Shown here: one piece after another, positions 51,189-60,132 of the stretch
Layout of the letters: the number at the start of each line of letters is the position of its first letter
Numbering within the stretch: the stretch's first letter is position 1
Origin: Brenneria nigrifluens DSM 30175 = ATCC 13028
GTDB taxonomy: Bacteria; Pseudomonadota; Gammaproteobacteria; Enterobacterales; Enterobacteriaceae
Length of the DNA stretch: 64,000 nucleotides
Reading direction: 5' to 3'
NCBI RefSeq assembly: GCF_005484965.1
Contig: NZ_CP034036.1
Coordinates: 2,356,001-2,420,000, forward strand
Translations under genes and position numbers: made by a program
The notes under the pieces: generated by a model
Seen by the model: the letters and a program-made list of their open reading frames with translations, nothing else
Databases searched by the model: none
What the model was told of the DNA's origin: nothing

Positions 51189-52205
51189 CTATTCTGTAGC
51201 AAGCATTAGCCGTAAACGACCTCCGCCTCCCCATATCTGACACTGCCAGGCATCACAATGGTGGTTTAACTGATTAAGGTAGGCTTCATCAAGCGTTCCC
51301 AATGGCACGCCGCTATTGAGCGCGATCTGACGCTCATTGACGTTCAGTGTGGCATTTAAACCGGCGGATATCAGTATCAGCTGTTTTAATTCCCGATGAT
51401 AATATCCGACCAATAGGGGGAAACGGCCTTCCAGACTTGCCTGACGCAGCAGATGATTAACCTGTTTTAATAAAATCGGCAAATGAGGCAAACGGTGCTG
51501 TTGATTTGCCAAATGCTCCTGAAGCACCCCGTTGAACAGCGTACGCAGTAATAATGCGGCCAGCGTGCCGTTATTGTTTACCGCCTGGGTAACATCCAGG
51601 CAATAGAACGCCAACTCATCTTCAGAGAGCGCGGCAATATCGAGTACCAGCCCCGGTTGCTCGGCAACGGTAAGCTGGCGGTAGTTTATTCGGCAACGCG
51701 CAAGCGTTTGCTGCACCGGCGGCTGCAGTTGCGCCAACAGCTTCGCAACGGTTTCAGGCGACTGATTAAGCGAATCCATATCCAGCATTAGTTGCTCAAG
51801 CTCATTTGCCGGGGAAGTAAACAAATCCGGATACAGACATGACATAACCGACTCACGCAAGCGGGCATAGTCACGGATGGGCTTCAGCAATACGTCCTGT
51901 ACGCCAAGCCGCAGAACTTTTGCCACATCCGCCATTTGACTGGTCGCGGATATCACCAGTATCGGGGTATTGTTATCTTTTAAACGCAGATGTTCGAGGA
52001 ACTCAATGCCGCCCATCATCGGCATTTTCAGATCGCAGATGATTAAATCAGGATAATGATGCTCCAAAACGCTTAACGCCTCCAAACCATGGATAGCCTC
52101 CAAAACTGTAGCGCCAAGCGAAGTCAGATAACCGGAAAGCACCGAGCGGAAAACGGCTTCATCCTCAATAACCAAAATAAGTTTACCCGCCAATGGTTGT
52201 TCCAT
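51189..52205 (-). CDS. rssB: RssB adaptor (response regulator for RpoS proteolysis)
   Basis: The 338-aa product has an N-terminal receiver domain with phospho-acceptor D58 (DLIICDLKMPMMGG) and K108 (VLLKPI), and a C-terminal PP2C-like pseudophosphatase domain. It hands sigma-S to ClpXP. It follows rssA on the minus strand with an 87-nt gap, matching the rssAB operon. Confidence 0.94.
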   Translation of the reverse strand: MEQPLAGKLILVIEDEAVFRSVLSGYLTSLGATVLEAIHGLEALSVLEHHYPDLIICDLKMPMMGGIEFLEHLRLKDNNTPILVISATSQMADVAKVLRLGVQDVLLKPIRDYARLRESVMSCLYPDLFTSPANELEQLMLDMDSLNQSPETVAKLLAQLQPPVQQTLARCRINYRQLTVAEQPGLVLDIAALSEDELAFYCLDVTQAVNNNGTLAALLLRTLFNGVLQEHLANQQHRLPHLPILLKQVNHLLRQASLEGRFPLLVGYYHRELKQLILISAGLNATLNVNERQIALNSGVPLGTLDEAYLNQLNHHCDAWQCQIWGGGGRLRLMLATE

Positions 52206-52292
52206 CAGTTACCCCTTACTTCAAACTCTGCATTGTCCAGATTTGCGTTATCGCCTACGTTCATAAGGTCTGACGCCGTGTGCGCAGGATAT

Positions 52293-53201
52293 TCAGTGCG
52301 ACTTGTTGACCAAAGGCAGCAATTCATCACGTTTCTTCTCCACGGCCTGGCGACCGGCCTCTATCGCTTCCTGCGCCCGATGAAAATCCAGAGTGGCGAT
52401 CTGCGGGCAATAAGGCTGTAAGATCACATCAGGCGGGTCGCCCGCCATCCGGGTCATCTTCAGTCTGTTTTCAAGAATCTGAATTGATGTGCTCATGATT
52501 TCCATCGCCGTTGGCGAGACCTCGGTGCGCTGGCGATGCCCCCTTAACAAACGCTCACGAATTTTACCGCGCCAGTTATTGGCAACCACACCCACTTCAG
52601 GTTCCGGCGCCGTCGGTTTAATTGATAGAAAATCGTGATGGTTAAGGCTGGCCTCCTGCTGCAAATCAACGGCAATCACAATATCGGCCCCCAGTGCCCG
52701 GGTCAACGATACCGGCACCGGATTCACCACCGCGCCATCCACCAGCCAATAGCCATTAAAGCGAACGGGAGACAACAGGCCGGGTATGCTGCAAGATGCT
52801 CTGATAGATTGATGCAAATCCCCTTTCGTCAACCAAAGCTCCCGCCCGGTGCTCAGATTGGTCGCCACTGCGCCATATTTAATATCACAATCCTCAATCC
52901 GTTGCGTACGTAACAGATGCTTTACATTATTAAACACTCTGTCGCCGCGTAAGAGACCGCCGCGCTGCCAGGAGAGATCCATCAGGCGGATAACGTCCCA
53001 ATAGCCAAATGCGCTGACCCAGCGTTCCATGGCATCCAGCCGGTGCGTCGCATAAGCGGCGCCGACCAAGGCGCCGACGGAGCAACCGGCTACCACGTCA
53101 ACTTCAATTCCCAGCTCCGTCAGCGCCTTGATAACGCCAATGTGAGCCCATCCTCTGGCGGCCCCGGAGCTTAATGCCAGACCAACTTTTATCTGTCGCA
53201 T
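52293..53201 (-). CDS. rssA: patatin-like phospholipase family protein RssA
   Basis: The 302-aa product has the patatin oxyanion glycine-rich loop (SSGAARGWAHIG), nucleophile elbow GCSVG (S41) and the DGA dyad aspartate in WLVDGAVVNPVP. It is a predicted lipid acyl hydrolase; its physiological role is unclear. ATG at 53201 matches the E. coli start. Confidence 0.93.
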   Translation of the reverse strand: MRQIKVGLALSSGAARGWAHIGVIKALTELGIEVDVVAGCSVGALVGAAYATHRLDAMERWVSAFGYWDVIRLMDLSWQRGGLLRGDRVFNNVKHLLRTQRIEDCDIKYGAVATNLSTGRELWLTKGDLHQSIRASCSIPGLLSPVRFNGYWLVDGAVVNPVPVSLTRALGADIVIAVDLQQEASLNHHDFLSIKPTAPEPEVGVVANNWRGKIRERLLRGHRQRTEVSPTAMEIMSTSIQILENRLKMTRMAGDPPDVILQPYCPQIATLDFHRAQEAIEAGRQAVEKKRDELLPLVNKSH

Positions 53202-53338
53202 GGTTGACCTCATGTGTTTTCATTCTAGCGCACATTGCTACGTCCAGAGCTTATTAGGTAACATATCGGCATCCTGAATAGGGATCCCACTATTATTTAT
53301 CATGTTTTTTATAATGTAAGTTTTCTTCAGGAGATGCC

Positions 53339-53809
53339 GTGTCGGAATCTTGCCCCTGTGGCAGCGGGTTGCCATATCGCTCATGCTGCCAGCCATACCT
53401 CATCCATGCTGCTCAACCCGCTGCTCCCGTTACCTTGATGCGTTCCCGCTATACCGCCTATGTCAGACGGGATGTGGATTACCTGATTGCGACATGGCAC
53501 CCCGAACTGCAGCCGGAAAAATGGCGTAGCTCCATTGTCGAAAGTTGTCAGGATACTCGTTGGCTGGGACTTAGCATATTGGCAACCTCCGTCGGCGGCA
53601 CGCCGGATGAAGGTTATGTCGAGTTCGCCGCACGCTATTCGTCCGCGGCGAACAAACAACAGACAAGATTAATCATGCGGGAGCGCTCACGCTTCCTTCG
53701 CCATCATAATCGCTGGTACTATATGGACGGCATTCATTTGCAAACCGGCAGAAACGAGCACTGTCCGTGCGGTTCCGGCAAAAAATACAAAAAGTGTTGC
53801 GGACAGTAA
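53339..53809 (+). CDS. ychJ: YchJ family protein with SEC-C motifs (UPF0225), GTG start
   Basis: The 156-aa product has an N-terminal CPCGSGLPYRSCC and a C-terminal CPCGSGKKYKKCCGQ zinc-binding SEC-C motif flanking an NTF2-like domain (MRSRYTAYVRRDVDYLIATWHP). The GTG at 53339 is preceded by CAGGAGATGC. Function not established. Confidence 0.93.
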   Translation: MSESCPCGSGLPYRSCCQPYLIHAAQPAAPVTLMRSRYTAYVRRDVDYLIATWHPELQPEKWRSSIVESCQDTRWLGLSILATSVGGTPDEGYVEFAARYSSAANKQQTRLIMRERSRFLRHHNRWYYMDGIHLQTGRNEHCPCGSGKKYKKCCGQ

Positions 53810-53893
53810 GAGACAGAGATTAACCCGCAGTGAATTCCGGCACTGCATCAACATACGGTCGTTATTTTAGTTTTGGACAGGATCCACGCGCTC

Positions 53894-54742
53894 ATGCAAT
53901 CCCAGAATATACAAAGAAAAGTTTTACGCACCATTTGCCCTGACGCCAAAGGGCTTATCGCAAAAATCACCAATATTTGTTACAAGCACGAACTTAATAT
54001 CGTGCAAAATAACGAGTTTGTGGATCATCGCACCGGGCGTTTTTTCATGCGCACCGAACTGGAAGGTATTTTCAACGATACAACCCTGCTGGCCGATCTG
54101 GACGGCGCGCTTCCCGAGGGTTCGGTTCGTGAACTGACCAGCGCCGGCAACCGCCGGATTGTCATTCTGGTGACCAAGGAAGCCCACTGTCTGGGCGATT
54201 TATTAATGAAAAGCGTCTACGGCGGACTGGACGTTGAAATTGCCGCGGTTATCGGCAACCATGAAACATTACGCACCCTGGTTGAGCGGTTTGAGATCCC
54301 GTTCCATCTGGTCAGCCATGAGGGGCTTACCCGGGAAGAGCACGATCAACAGATGATCGCGCAGATTGACCAATATCAGCCGGATTACGTGGTGCTGGCA
54401 AAATACATGCGGGTGTTGACCCCGGCGTTTGTGCAGCATTATCCGAATCAGGTCATCAACATTCACCACTCCTTCCTGCCGGCCTTTATCGGCGCGCGGC
54501 CGTACCACCAGGCCTATGAGCGCGGCGTGAAAATCATCGGCGCCACGGCGCACTACGTAAACGACAGTCTGGACGAAGGCCCGATCATTATGCAGGACGT
54601 TATTCACGTCGACCATACCTACACGGCCGATGATATGATGCGGGCCGGACGCGATGTCGAGAAAAACGTGTTAAGCCGCGCGCTTTACCGGGTGCTGGCG
54701 CAGCGTGTTTTTGTCTACGGGAATCGCACCATTATCCTTTAA
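53894..54742 (+). CDS. purU: formyltetrahydrofolate deformylase PurU
   Basis: The 282-aa product has an N-terminal ACT domain (LRTICPDAKGLIAKITNICYKHELNIVQNNEFVD) and a formyltransferase-type catalytic domain (NIHHSFLPAFIGARPYHQAYERGVKIIGATAHYV; DEGPII). It releases formate and THF from 10-formyl-THF, supplying formate to PurT. ATG at 53894 gives a length close to E. coli (280); an upstream TTG is less likely. Confidence 0.95.
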   Translation: MQSQNIQRKVLRTICPDAKGLIAKITNICYKHELNIVQNNEFVDHRTGRFFMRTELEGIFNDTTLLADLDGALPEGSVRELTSAGNRRIVILVTKEAHCLGDLLMKSVYGGLDVEIAAVIGNHETLRTLVERFEIPFHLVSHEGLTREEHDQQMIAQIDQYQPDYVVLAKYMRVLTPAFVQHYPNQVINIHHSFLPAFIGARPYHQAYERGVKIIGATAHYVNDSLDEGPIIMQDVIHVDHTYTADDMMRAGRDVEKNVLSRALYRVLAQRVFVYGNRTIIL

Positions 54743-54897
54743 TTTGTCGATCGGACATCGTTTTCATCGCCAGGATGCGCCGTATGGAATAAAAAAACGG
54801 CAAACAGGTTTATTTTCGATATATCAGGCTTTACAGCGGCGCGTCATTTGATATGATGCGCCCGCTTGAAACGAAAGCATCTTGCAGTAAGGCCAGT

Positions 54898-54964
<67 letters not shown>

Positions 54965-54982
<18 letters not shown>

Positions 54983-55067
54983 TTTCTAAGACTTCCCCAA
55001 ACCAAATTCCAACGCATACTTTCAGATTCCCGTCAGGGGGAAGGTGAGAACCTTCGACCAAGGTTCG
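54965..55067 (+). repeat. tRNA-Tyr 3'-end repeat, copy 1 (103 bp)
   Basis: This copy begins with the last 18 nt of the tRNA and runs into the spacer. It matches 55136-55238 base for base over 103 bp, at a period of 171 bp. Each copy holds an AACCTT/AAGGTT hairpin near its end. E. coli tyrT is followed by similar 178-bp repeats (rtT region) that each include the tRNA 3' end. Confidence 0.85.
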
Positions 55068-55135
55068 ACAAAACCGCCAGGTTTTGAACAACGCGTCAGC
55101 GTTGGCCCGCAGGGCGAGCCGCGCAGCGGCGAGTT

Positions 55136-55238
55136 ATCCTTCCCCCACCACCATTTCTAAGACTTCCCCAAACCAAATTCCAACGCATACTTTCAGATTC
55201 CCGTCAGGGGGAAGGTGAGAACCTTCGACCAAGGTTCG
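55136..55238 (+). repeat. tRNA-Tyr 3'-end repeat, copy 2 (103 bp)
   Basis: Second copy of the repeat, including an isolated tRNA-like ATCCTTCCCCCACCACCA without the rest of the tRNA. The 68 bp between copies (55068-55135) is GC-rich, with small hairpins, and unrelated to a tRNA. Confidence 0.85.
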
Positions 55239-55247
55239 GGCGTGGGA

Positions 55248-55868
55248 TTAACTCTTCCAACTCCCCGGCCCGTAAGAAAAAACCGGCAGTTGCCACGACC
55301 AGCGGATCGCCGCCAGACGTAGCGACAGGCCAATGGCGAAAGAAACCAGCAGGTTGATATCATGATTCACATTGAGCGACTTCAACCCCAGATACAGCAG
55401 CGCCACCAGCAGCGAAACGCTGGCATAAAGCTCTTTCTTTAATACCATCGGGGTGCGGTTACAAAAAATATCGCGCAGAATGCCGCCGAAAATCCCCGTC
55501 ATAATCCCGGCCATAATCACCACCGTCAGGGAATAATTCAGCGCCAGCGCGACATTGCAGCCGATAATGGTAAAGGCGATCAGCCCCATGGCGTCCAGCA
55601 CCAGAAACAGGCGGTGCAAATGGTGCATAACGCGCGCAATGATAATGGTAAAGAGACCGGCGCCGATGGTGAGATAGATATAACCGGGGTGCTGCGTCCA
55701 GCCGATGGGATAGTTGCCAAGGAGGATATCGCGCACCGTGCCGCCGCCCAGCGCGGTGATAAACGCAATCATGCCGACACCGAAAATATCCATATTACGG
55801 CGCCCGGCGGCCAGCGCGCCAGACATGCCTTCAGCGGTAATGGCGATCAGATAGATGTAAGTCAGCAC
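55248..55868 (-). CDS. TRIC-family / UPF0126 membrane channel protein (YicG-like), GTG start
   Basis: The 206-aa product has seven hydrophobic helices and two tandem TRIC repeats (GALAAGRRNMDIFGVGMIAFITALGGGTVRDILLG and the second near GGILRDIFCNRTP). The GTG at 55868 is chosen because it yields the family N-terminus (LTYIYLIAITAEGMSGA) and AGGAAA lies 8 nt upstream. A tandem glycine riboswitch precedes it, suggesting glycine or small amino acid transport; the substrate is not shown by the sequence. Confidence 0.88.
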   Translation of the reverse strand: MLTYIYLIAITAEGMSGALAAGRRNMDIFGVGMIAFITALGGGTVRDILLGNYPIGWTQHPGYIYLTIGAGLFTIIIARVMHHLHRLFLVLDAMGLIAFTIIGCNVALALNYSLTVVIMAGIMTGIFGGILRDIFCNRTPMVLKKELYASVSLLVALLYLGLKSLNVNHDINLLVSFAIGLSLRLAAIRWSWQLPVFSYGPGSWKS

Positions 55869-55892
55869 ACAATATTTCCTGTGAAATGTGCC

Positions 55893-56082
55893 CCTCCCTC
55901 TGTCCGTTTTACCTGAGAGTTTACGCGGCGTGCGCCGCTTGCCCCTTCGGTGGGTTGTCGCAACAACCTCTCTCCAGTTGGCTGAAATGGAATCCGCAGT
56001 ATGGTGGCCTGAGCGATTATGGGAGTTTGCGCCTTCGGCGGAGCCTCGATGACGAAGCTCTCTCTCCTGCGAACTGCGGAGT
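55893..56082 (-). ncRNA. tandem glycine riboswitch
   Basis: On the minus strand two glycine aptamers follow each other. Aptamer 1 (about 56080-55993) has closing stem TCCGCAGT/ACTGCGGA and core GCAGGAGAGAG, CCGCCGAAGGCGCAAACTCCC and CTCAGG. Aptamer 2 (about 55985-55895) has GGAGAGAGG, CACCGAAGGGGCAAG, AAACTCTCAGGTAAAA and GGACAGAGGG. The second lies only about 25 nt before the GTG, so translation control is likely. Glycine should bind cooperatively and turn on expression, as in known tandem switches. Confidence 0.9.
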
Positions 56083-56220
56083 ATACGGGCTACGCCTTCC
56101 CGGTTCAATCCGCTATAGGCGAATCTTGTTTACCCGTCGAGCGGCTTCCCACGCCGGCGGTGACTCACCGCCTGAATTTCTGTTACCATCGGGAAACATT
56201 TTCATTGAACGGCAGCGAAT

Positions 56221-57027
56221 ATGAAGGTTGTTTCTTTTAATATCAATGGGCTAAGAGCGCGTCCGCATCAGTTGGCCGCCATTATCGAACAGCACCGGCC
56301 CGATGTGATCGGCCTGCAGGAAACCAAAGTCCATGACGATATGTTTCCCCTGGACGAAGTGAGCCAGTATGGCTATCACGTTTTTTACCACGGACAAAAA
56401 GGCCACTATGGCGTCGCGCTTTTGTGCAAGACCCCGCCTATTGCCGTGCGCCGCGGTTTTCCAACGGACGAGGAAGACGCCCAGCGCCGCATCATTATGG
56501 CGGATTTTGCTACCGAACAGGGAACGCTTACCGTGATAAACGGTTATTTCCCGCAGGGGGAAAGCCGCGATCATCCGATTAAATTTCCTGCCAAAACACG
56601 CTTTTATCAGGATTTGCAAAACTATATCGAGCAACATCATCTCGCCGCTCACCCCTTAATCATTATGGGCGATCTCAATATCAGCCCCACCGATCTTGAT
56701 ATTGGCATTGGCGAGGACAACCGCAAGCGCTGGCTGCGCACCGGGAAGTGTTCCTTCTTGCCGGAAGAGCGCGAATGGCTGGCCCGGTTACAAGGCTGGG
56801 GGCTTGTCGATACGTTCCGCGCCGCCAATCCGGACTGTAACGATCGTTTTTCCTGGTTTGACTATCGTTCCGCCGGTTTCGATACCAACCGGGGTCTGCG
56901 TATCGATTTGATACTGGCCAGCCGACCGCTGGCTGAATGCTGTACCGCTACCGGCATCGACTATGACATCCGGGCGATGGAAAAGCCGTCCGACCATGCG
57001 CCGATATGGGCCGAGTTCGCGCTGTAA
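56221..57027 (+). CDS. xthA: exodeoxyribonuclease III
   Basis: The 268-aa product is the AP endonuclease and 3'-5' exonuclease of base excision repair: MKVVSFNINGLRARPHQL, GLQETKVHDDMFP, MGDLNISPTDLDIGIG, and the final SDHAPIWAEF with the catalytic histidine. Diverges from the riboswitch-controlled gene; the promoter region is shared. Confidence 0.96.
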   Translation: MKVVSFNINGLRARPHQLAAIIEQHRPDVIGLQETKVHDDMFPLDEVSQYGYHVFYHGQKGHYGVALLCKTPPIAVRRGFPTDEEDAQRRIIMADFATEQGTLTVINGYFPQGESRDHPIKFPAKTRFYQDLQNYIEQHHLAAHPLIIMGDLNISPTDLDIGIGEDNRKRWLRTGKCSFLPEEREWLARLQGWGLVDTFRAANPDCNDRFSWFDYRSAGFDTNRGLRIDLILASRPLAECCTATGIDYDIRAMEKPSDHAPIWAEFAL

Positions 57028-57094
57028 TATAACGACGCGGTGGCGCAGTTCCGCGGCGCGACCGCGCTTACCCGGCGGCGTTTAAGCATTGACG

Positions 57095-57385
57095 CTACTG
57101 TTTGAGCGGCTGCCAAATCAGATTATTGGTCCCCAGTGTTTGTTTGTCCCTCACGCACTGCAGGATCACCCCGTCCACTTTCAACACCGCGCCTTCCGTA
57201 TAGTTGCGGTTCTCATAAACACAACAGCGCATACAATGATTATTCCGCTCCCGCGCGGCGGCGCCCGCGCCCCACGCTTCGGCGGGGACCGGCACCACAA
57301 CCTCCGTTCCGCCGCGATTCGCCTGCGCCACCGACGGCAGCGCCAACACCGCGGCGGTCATAAACCAGCTAGCTAACCCTCTCAT
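57095..57385 (-). CDS. ynjH: exported DUF1496 protein YnjH
   Basis: The 96-aa product has a signal peptide (cut after AQA, near residue 22) and the family core CMRCCVYENRNYTEGAVLKVDGVILQC with four cysteines. Function unknown. Its ATG overlaps the topB stop (ATGA), so it is co-transcribed with topB. Confidence 0.88.
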   Translation of the reverse strand: MRGLASWFMTAAVLALPSVAQANRGGTEVVVPVPAEAWGAGAAARERNNHCMRCCVYENRNYTEGAVLKVDGVILQCVRDKQTLGTNNLIWQPLKQ

Positions 57386-59304
57386 TGACTCTGCTCCTTC
57401 TCTTTGCGTTGCGGCTTGCGCCGCTTTTTACCGCTCGCCGGAGGAGCCGTGATGCCCTTGAACGCGCTCACGGCCCGGCTTGCTCTGGCCTGGTGAATCA
57501 ACTCCTGCAACGCCTGGGTCAGCGGCTGCATAAAATCCTGATAGCGGCACTGTTTTTCGCTGATTTGCGTCAGCGTCGCTTCCCAGTGCGCCGTCATATC
57601 CGGATGCGCGGCGCTGTCCGGCAGAGAGTGGATTAATGCCCGCCCCGCCTCGCTGGCATGGATATAACGCCCCTTCTTGAACAGAAACGTACGCTTGAAC
57701 AGCAGTTCGATAATGCCCGCGCGCGTTGCCTCGGTGCCTAAGCCATCGGTGGCGCGCAGGATTTTCTTGAGCGCTTTATCCTGCACAAATCGCGCGATGC
57801 CGGTCATCGCCGACAGCAGGGTGGCGTCGGTAAACGGCCGCGGGGGCTGAGTTTGCCGTTCCACCACTTCACCGCGTTCGCACAGCAGTTCATCGCCTTT
57901 GGCGACCACCGGCAGGGGCGTGCCCTCGTTCTCTTCATCGCGCTCCTTGCCCCCCAGCAGCGTGCGCCAGCCCGCTTCCGCCAGAAAGCGGGCTTTGGCG
58001 ACAAATTTCCCGCCGGCGATATCCAGATCGATAACGCATTTACGGAACACGGCGTCAGGACAAAACTGCATGATGTACTGGCGGGCGATCAGTCCGTAAA
58101 CGTTGCGTTCGTTATCCGACAACGCGGTGTGCGAACTGCGGGCCGTGGGGATAATCGCATGGTGGGCATCCACTTTACCGTCATCCCAGCAGCGGTTGCG
58201 TTTGTCGATATCCATGACCGGCTGCGGTAATAAATCCGGCTGATGTACCGCAATGGCGTTCAGCACCGCATGGCGCCCGGCAAAATGCTCTTCCGGCAGA
58301 TAGCGGCTATCGGAACGCGGGTAGGTAATCAGCTTGTGGGTTTCATACAGCTTCTGGCAAATATCCAGCACCTGCTGGGCGCTGAGTCCGAAGCGTTTGG
58401 CGGCTTCAATCTGTAGCGTCGACAGCGAATAAGGCAGCGGCGCCGTTTCCGACTCGCGTTTATCATTATAGCCGGTCACCCATGCGGGCCGGCCGTCAAT
58501 ACGCTTGACCACATGCTCCGCCAGGGAGCGATGCAATAAGCGCCCTTCCTCATCCTGATAAGGCTCGCAGGACTCGCTCGGCTGCCAGAGCGCGACAAAC
58601 CGTTCGCCGGCGGGGGTGATGATATGGGCTTTAACTTCGAAATAGTCTTTCGGCACGAAGTGTTCGATCTCTTCATCCCGGCGAACCACCAGCCCCAGTA
58701 CCGGCGTTTGCACCCGGCCCACCGATAGCACGCCGTCATAACCGGCATTACGTCCCAGCAGCGTATAGGCCCGGGTCATATTGATGCCGTACAGCCAGTC
58801 GGCGCGGGAACGGGCCAGCGCGGAAACGCACAGCGGAATGAATTCCCGGTTCTCGCGCAGTCTGGCCACCGCCCGTTCAACCGCCTGGGGATTCAGGTCG
58901 TTAATCAGGCAGCGGCGCACCTGATGACGCTTTTCTTGCGGTAGCGAGAGGTATTCCAGCACCTCGTCGACCAGCAGTTGCCCTTCACGATCGGGGTCGC
59001 CCGCGTGAATGATTTCATCGGCTTCCCGCAGTAGTTTTTTGATGGTGTTAAGCTGTTTGCTCACCGCCGGCCGGGGCTGCAGCAGCCACTTCTGTGGGAC
59101 GATCGGTAAATCGGCCAACGACCAGCGCGCATAGCGCGCGTCATAAACGTCGGGCTGCGCCTGTTCAAGCAGGTGCCCGACGCACCAGGTCACGACATCG
59201 CCCTGGCCGCAGGCAATAAAACCATCGCCGCGTCGATGAGGTTTAGGCAACACATCCGCAATCGCCCGCGCGAGGCTGGGCTTTTCGGCAATAAAAAGTC
59301 GCAT
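57382..59304 (-). CDS. topB: DNA topoisomerase III
   Basis: The 640-aa product is a type IA topoisomerase: TOPRIM start MRLFIAEKPSLARAIADVLP, IHAGDPDREGQLLVDEVL, and active-site tyrosine in LITYPRSDSRYLP near residue 328. It decatenates daughter DNA in vivo. A basic C-terminal tail (KKRRKPQRKEKEQSQ) is typical. In E. coli selD lies upstream; here ydjA follows directly. Confidence 0.95.
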   Translation of the reverse strand: MRLFIAEKPSLARAIADVLPKPHRRGDGFIACGQGDVVTWCVGHLLEQAQPDVYDARYARWSLADLPIVPQKWLLQPRPAVSKQLNTIKKLLREADEIIHAGDPDREGQLLVDEVLEYLSLPQEKRHQVRRCLINDLNPQAVERAVARLRENREFIPLCVSALARSRADWLYGINMTRAYTLLGRNAGYDGVLSVGRVQTPVLGLVVRRDEEIEHFVPKDYFEVKAHIITPAGERFVALWQPSESCEPYQDEEGRLLHRSLAEHVVKRIDGRPAWVTGYNDKRESETAPLPYSLSTLQIEAAKRFGLSAQQVLDICQKLYETHKLITYPRSDSRYLPEEHFAGRHAVLNAIAVHQPDLLPQPVMDIDKRNRCWDDGKVDAHHAIIPTARSSHTALSDNERNVYGLIARQYIMQFCPDAVFRKCVIDLDIAGGKFVAKARFLAEAGWRTLLGGKERDEENEGTPLPVVAKGDELLCERGEVVERQTQPPRPFTDATLLSAMTGIARFVQDKALKKILRATDGLGTEATRAGIIELLFKRTFLFKKGRYIHASEAGRALIHSLPDSAAHPDMTAHWEATLTQISEKQCRYQDFMQPLTQALQELIHQARASRAVSAFKGITAPPASGKKRRKPQRKEKEQSQ

Positions 59305-59397
59305 TACGCACCATTACGCTGAAAGACTATTGCCAACCGCCGTTGTGCAAAATCGGACAGCAGCAACGAGGAGCGAAGACCTTTCAATGCGCGTTTA

Positions 59398-59949
59398 TCA
59401 AAAATAACGGACGAATTTTTCACTATCGAGCGGCGTCACACTGGTCGATGCCTTTAACTGCGGCGTCCCCAGATAGAGGAAGCCGACTATCTCGTCCTGT
59501 TCACTGCAATGAAAAGCCTCGCGCACCAGCGGGTGATGCGTCCAGGCGCCGCTGCGCCAGATGCCGTTGAACCCCTGCGCCAGCGCGGCCATTTGCATCA
59601 CCTGTACCGCGCAGCCGGCGGAAACCACCTGCTCCCAGCGCGGAACTTTGGGATTTTCCGTGCAATGCGCCACCACGGTAATAATCAGCGGCGCGCGGAA
59701 AGGCGCCAGCCGGGCTTTTTCTATTCCGGCCTCATCCATGCCCGCCTGCTGCGCCGCGTCGCTCAACAGCGCGCTAAAACGCGCCAGTCCTTCATTTTCA
59801 ATCACAAAGAAGCGCCAGGGCTGTAAAGTTCCGTGATCGGGGGCGCGCATACCGGCGTGGATAATATTGTTCAGCGCCGCGCCTGAAGGTGCCGGCGTTG
59901 TCAGGCGGGAAGCCGAGCGGCGATTAAGTAACAGTTCGAGAGCATCCAT
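59398..59949 (-). CDS. ydjA: nitroreductase family protein YdjA
   Basis: The 183-aa product is an FMN-dependent minimal nitroreductase (MDALELLLNRRSASRLTTPAPS; MRAPDHGTLQPWRFFVIENEG; FNGIWRSGAWTHHPLVREAF). It reduces nitroaromatics or quinones; the physiological substrate is unknown. Diverges from sppA. Confidence 0.93.
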   Translation of the reverse strand: MDALELLLNRRSASRLTTPAPSGAALNNIIHAGMRAPDHGTLQPWRFFVIENEGLARFSALLSDAAQQAGMDEAGIEKARLAPFRAPLIITVVAHCTENPKVPRWEQVVSAGCAVQVMQMAALAQGFNGIWRSGAWTHHPLVREAFHCSEQDEIVGFLYLGTPQLKASTSVTPLDSEKFVRYF

Positions 59950-60132
59950 CGCACATCTCCTGTATTACAATCTGGTTTCTGTGGTAAGGCGATATTGCGC
60001 GCCAAGGTAGCACAAGTAGAAGTTTTGTTACAAGATAGCCCCATCCCGGTGCCTTGCGGGCACTATTTAATGCTGACTTTTCAGCGTCCGCTCTTTAGGA
60101 TATTAAGCTGTTTTCCCGTTCTCGGAGATGTT

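Noticed and set aside
55869..56108. 80-codon N-terminal extension of the TRIC frame
   Set aside because: It passes through the glycine riboswitch; the GTG at 55868 has the ribosome-binding site and family start.
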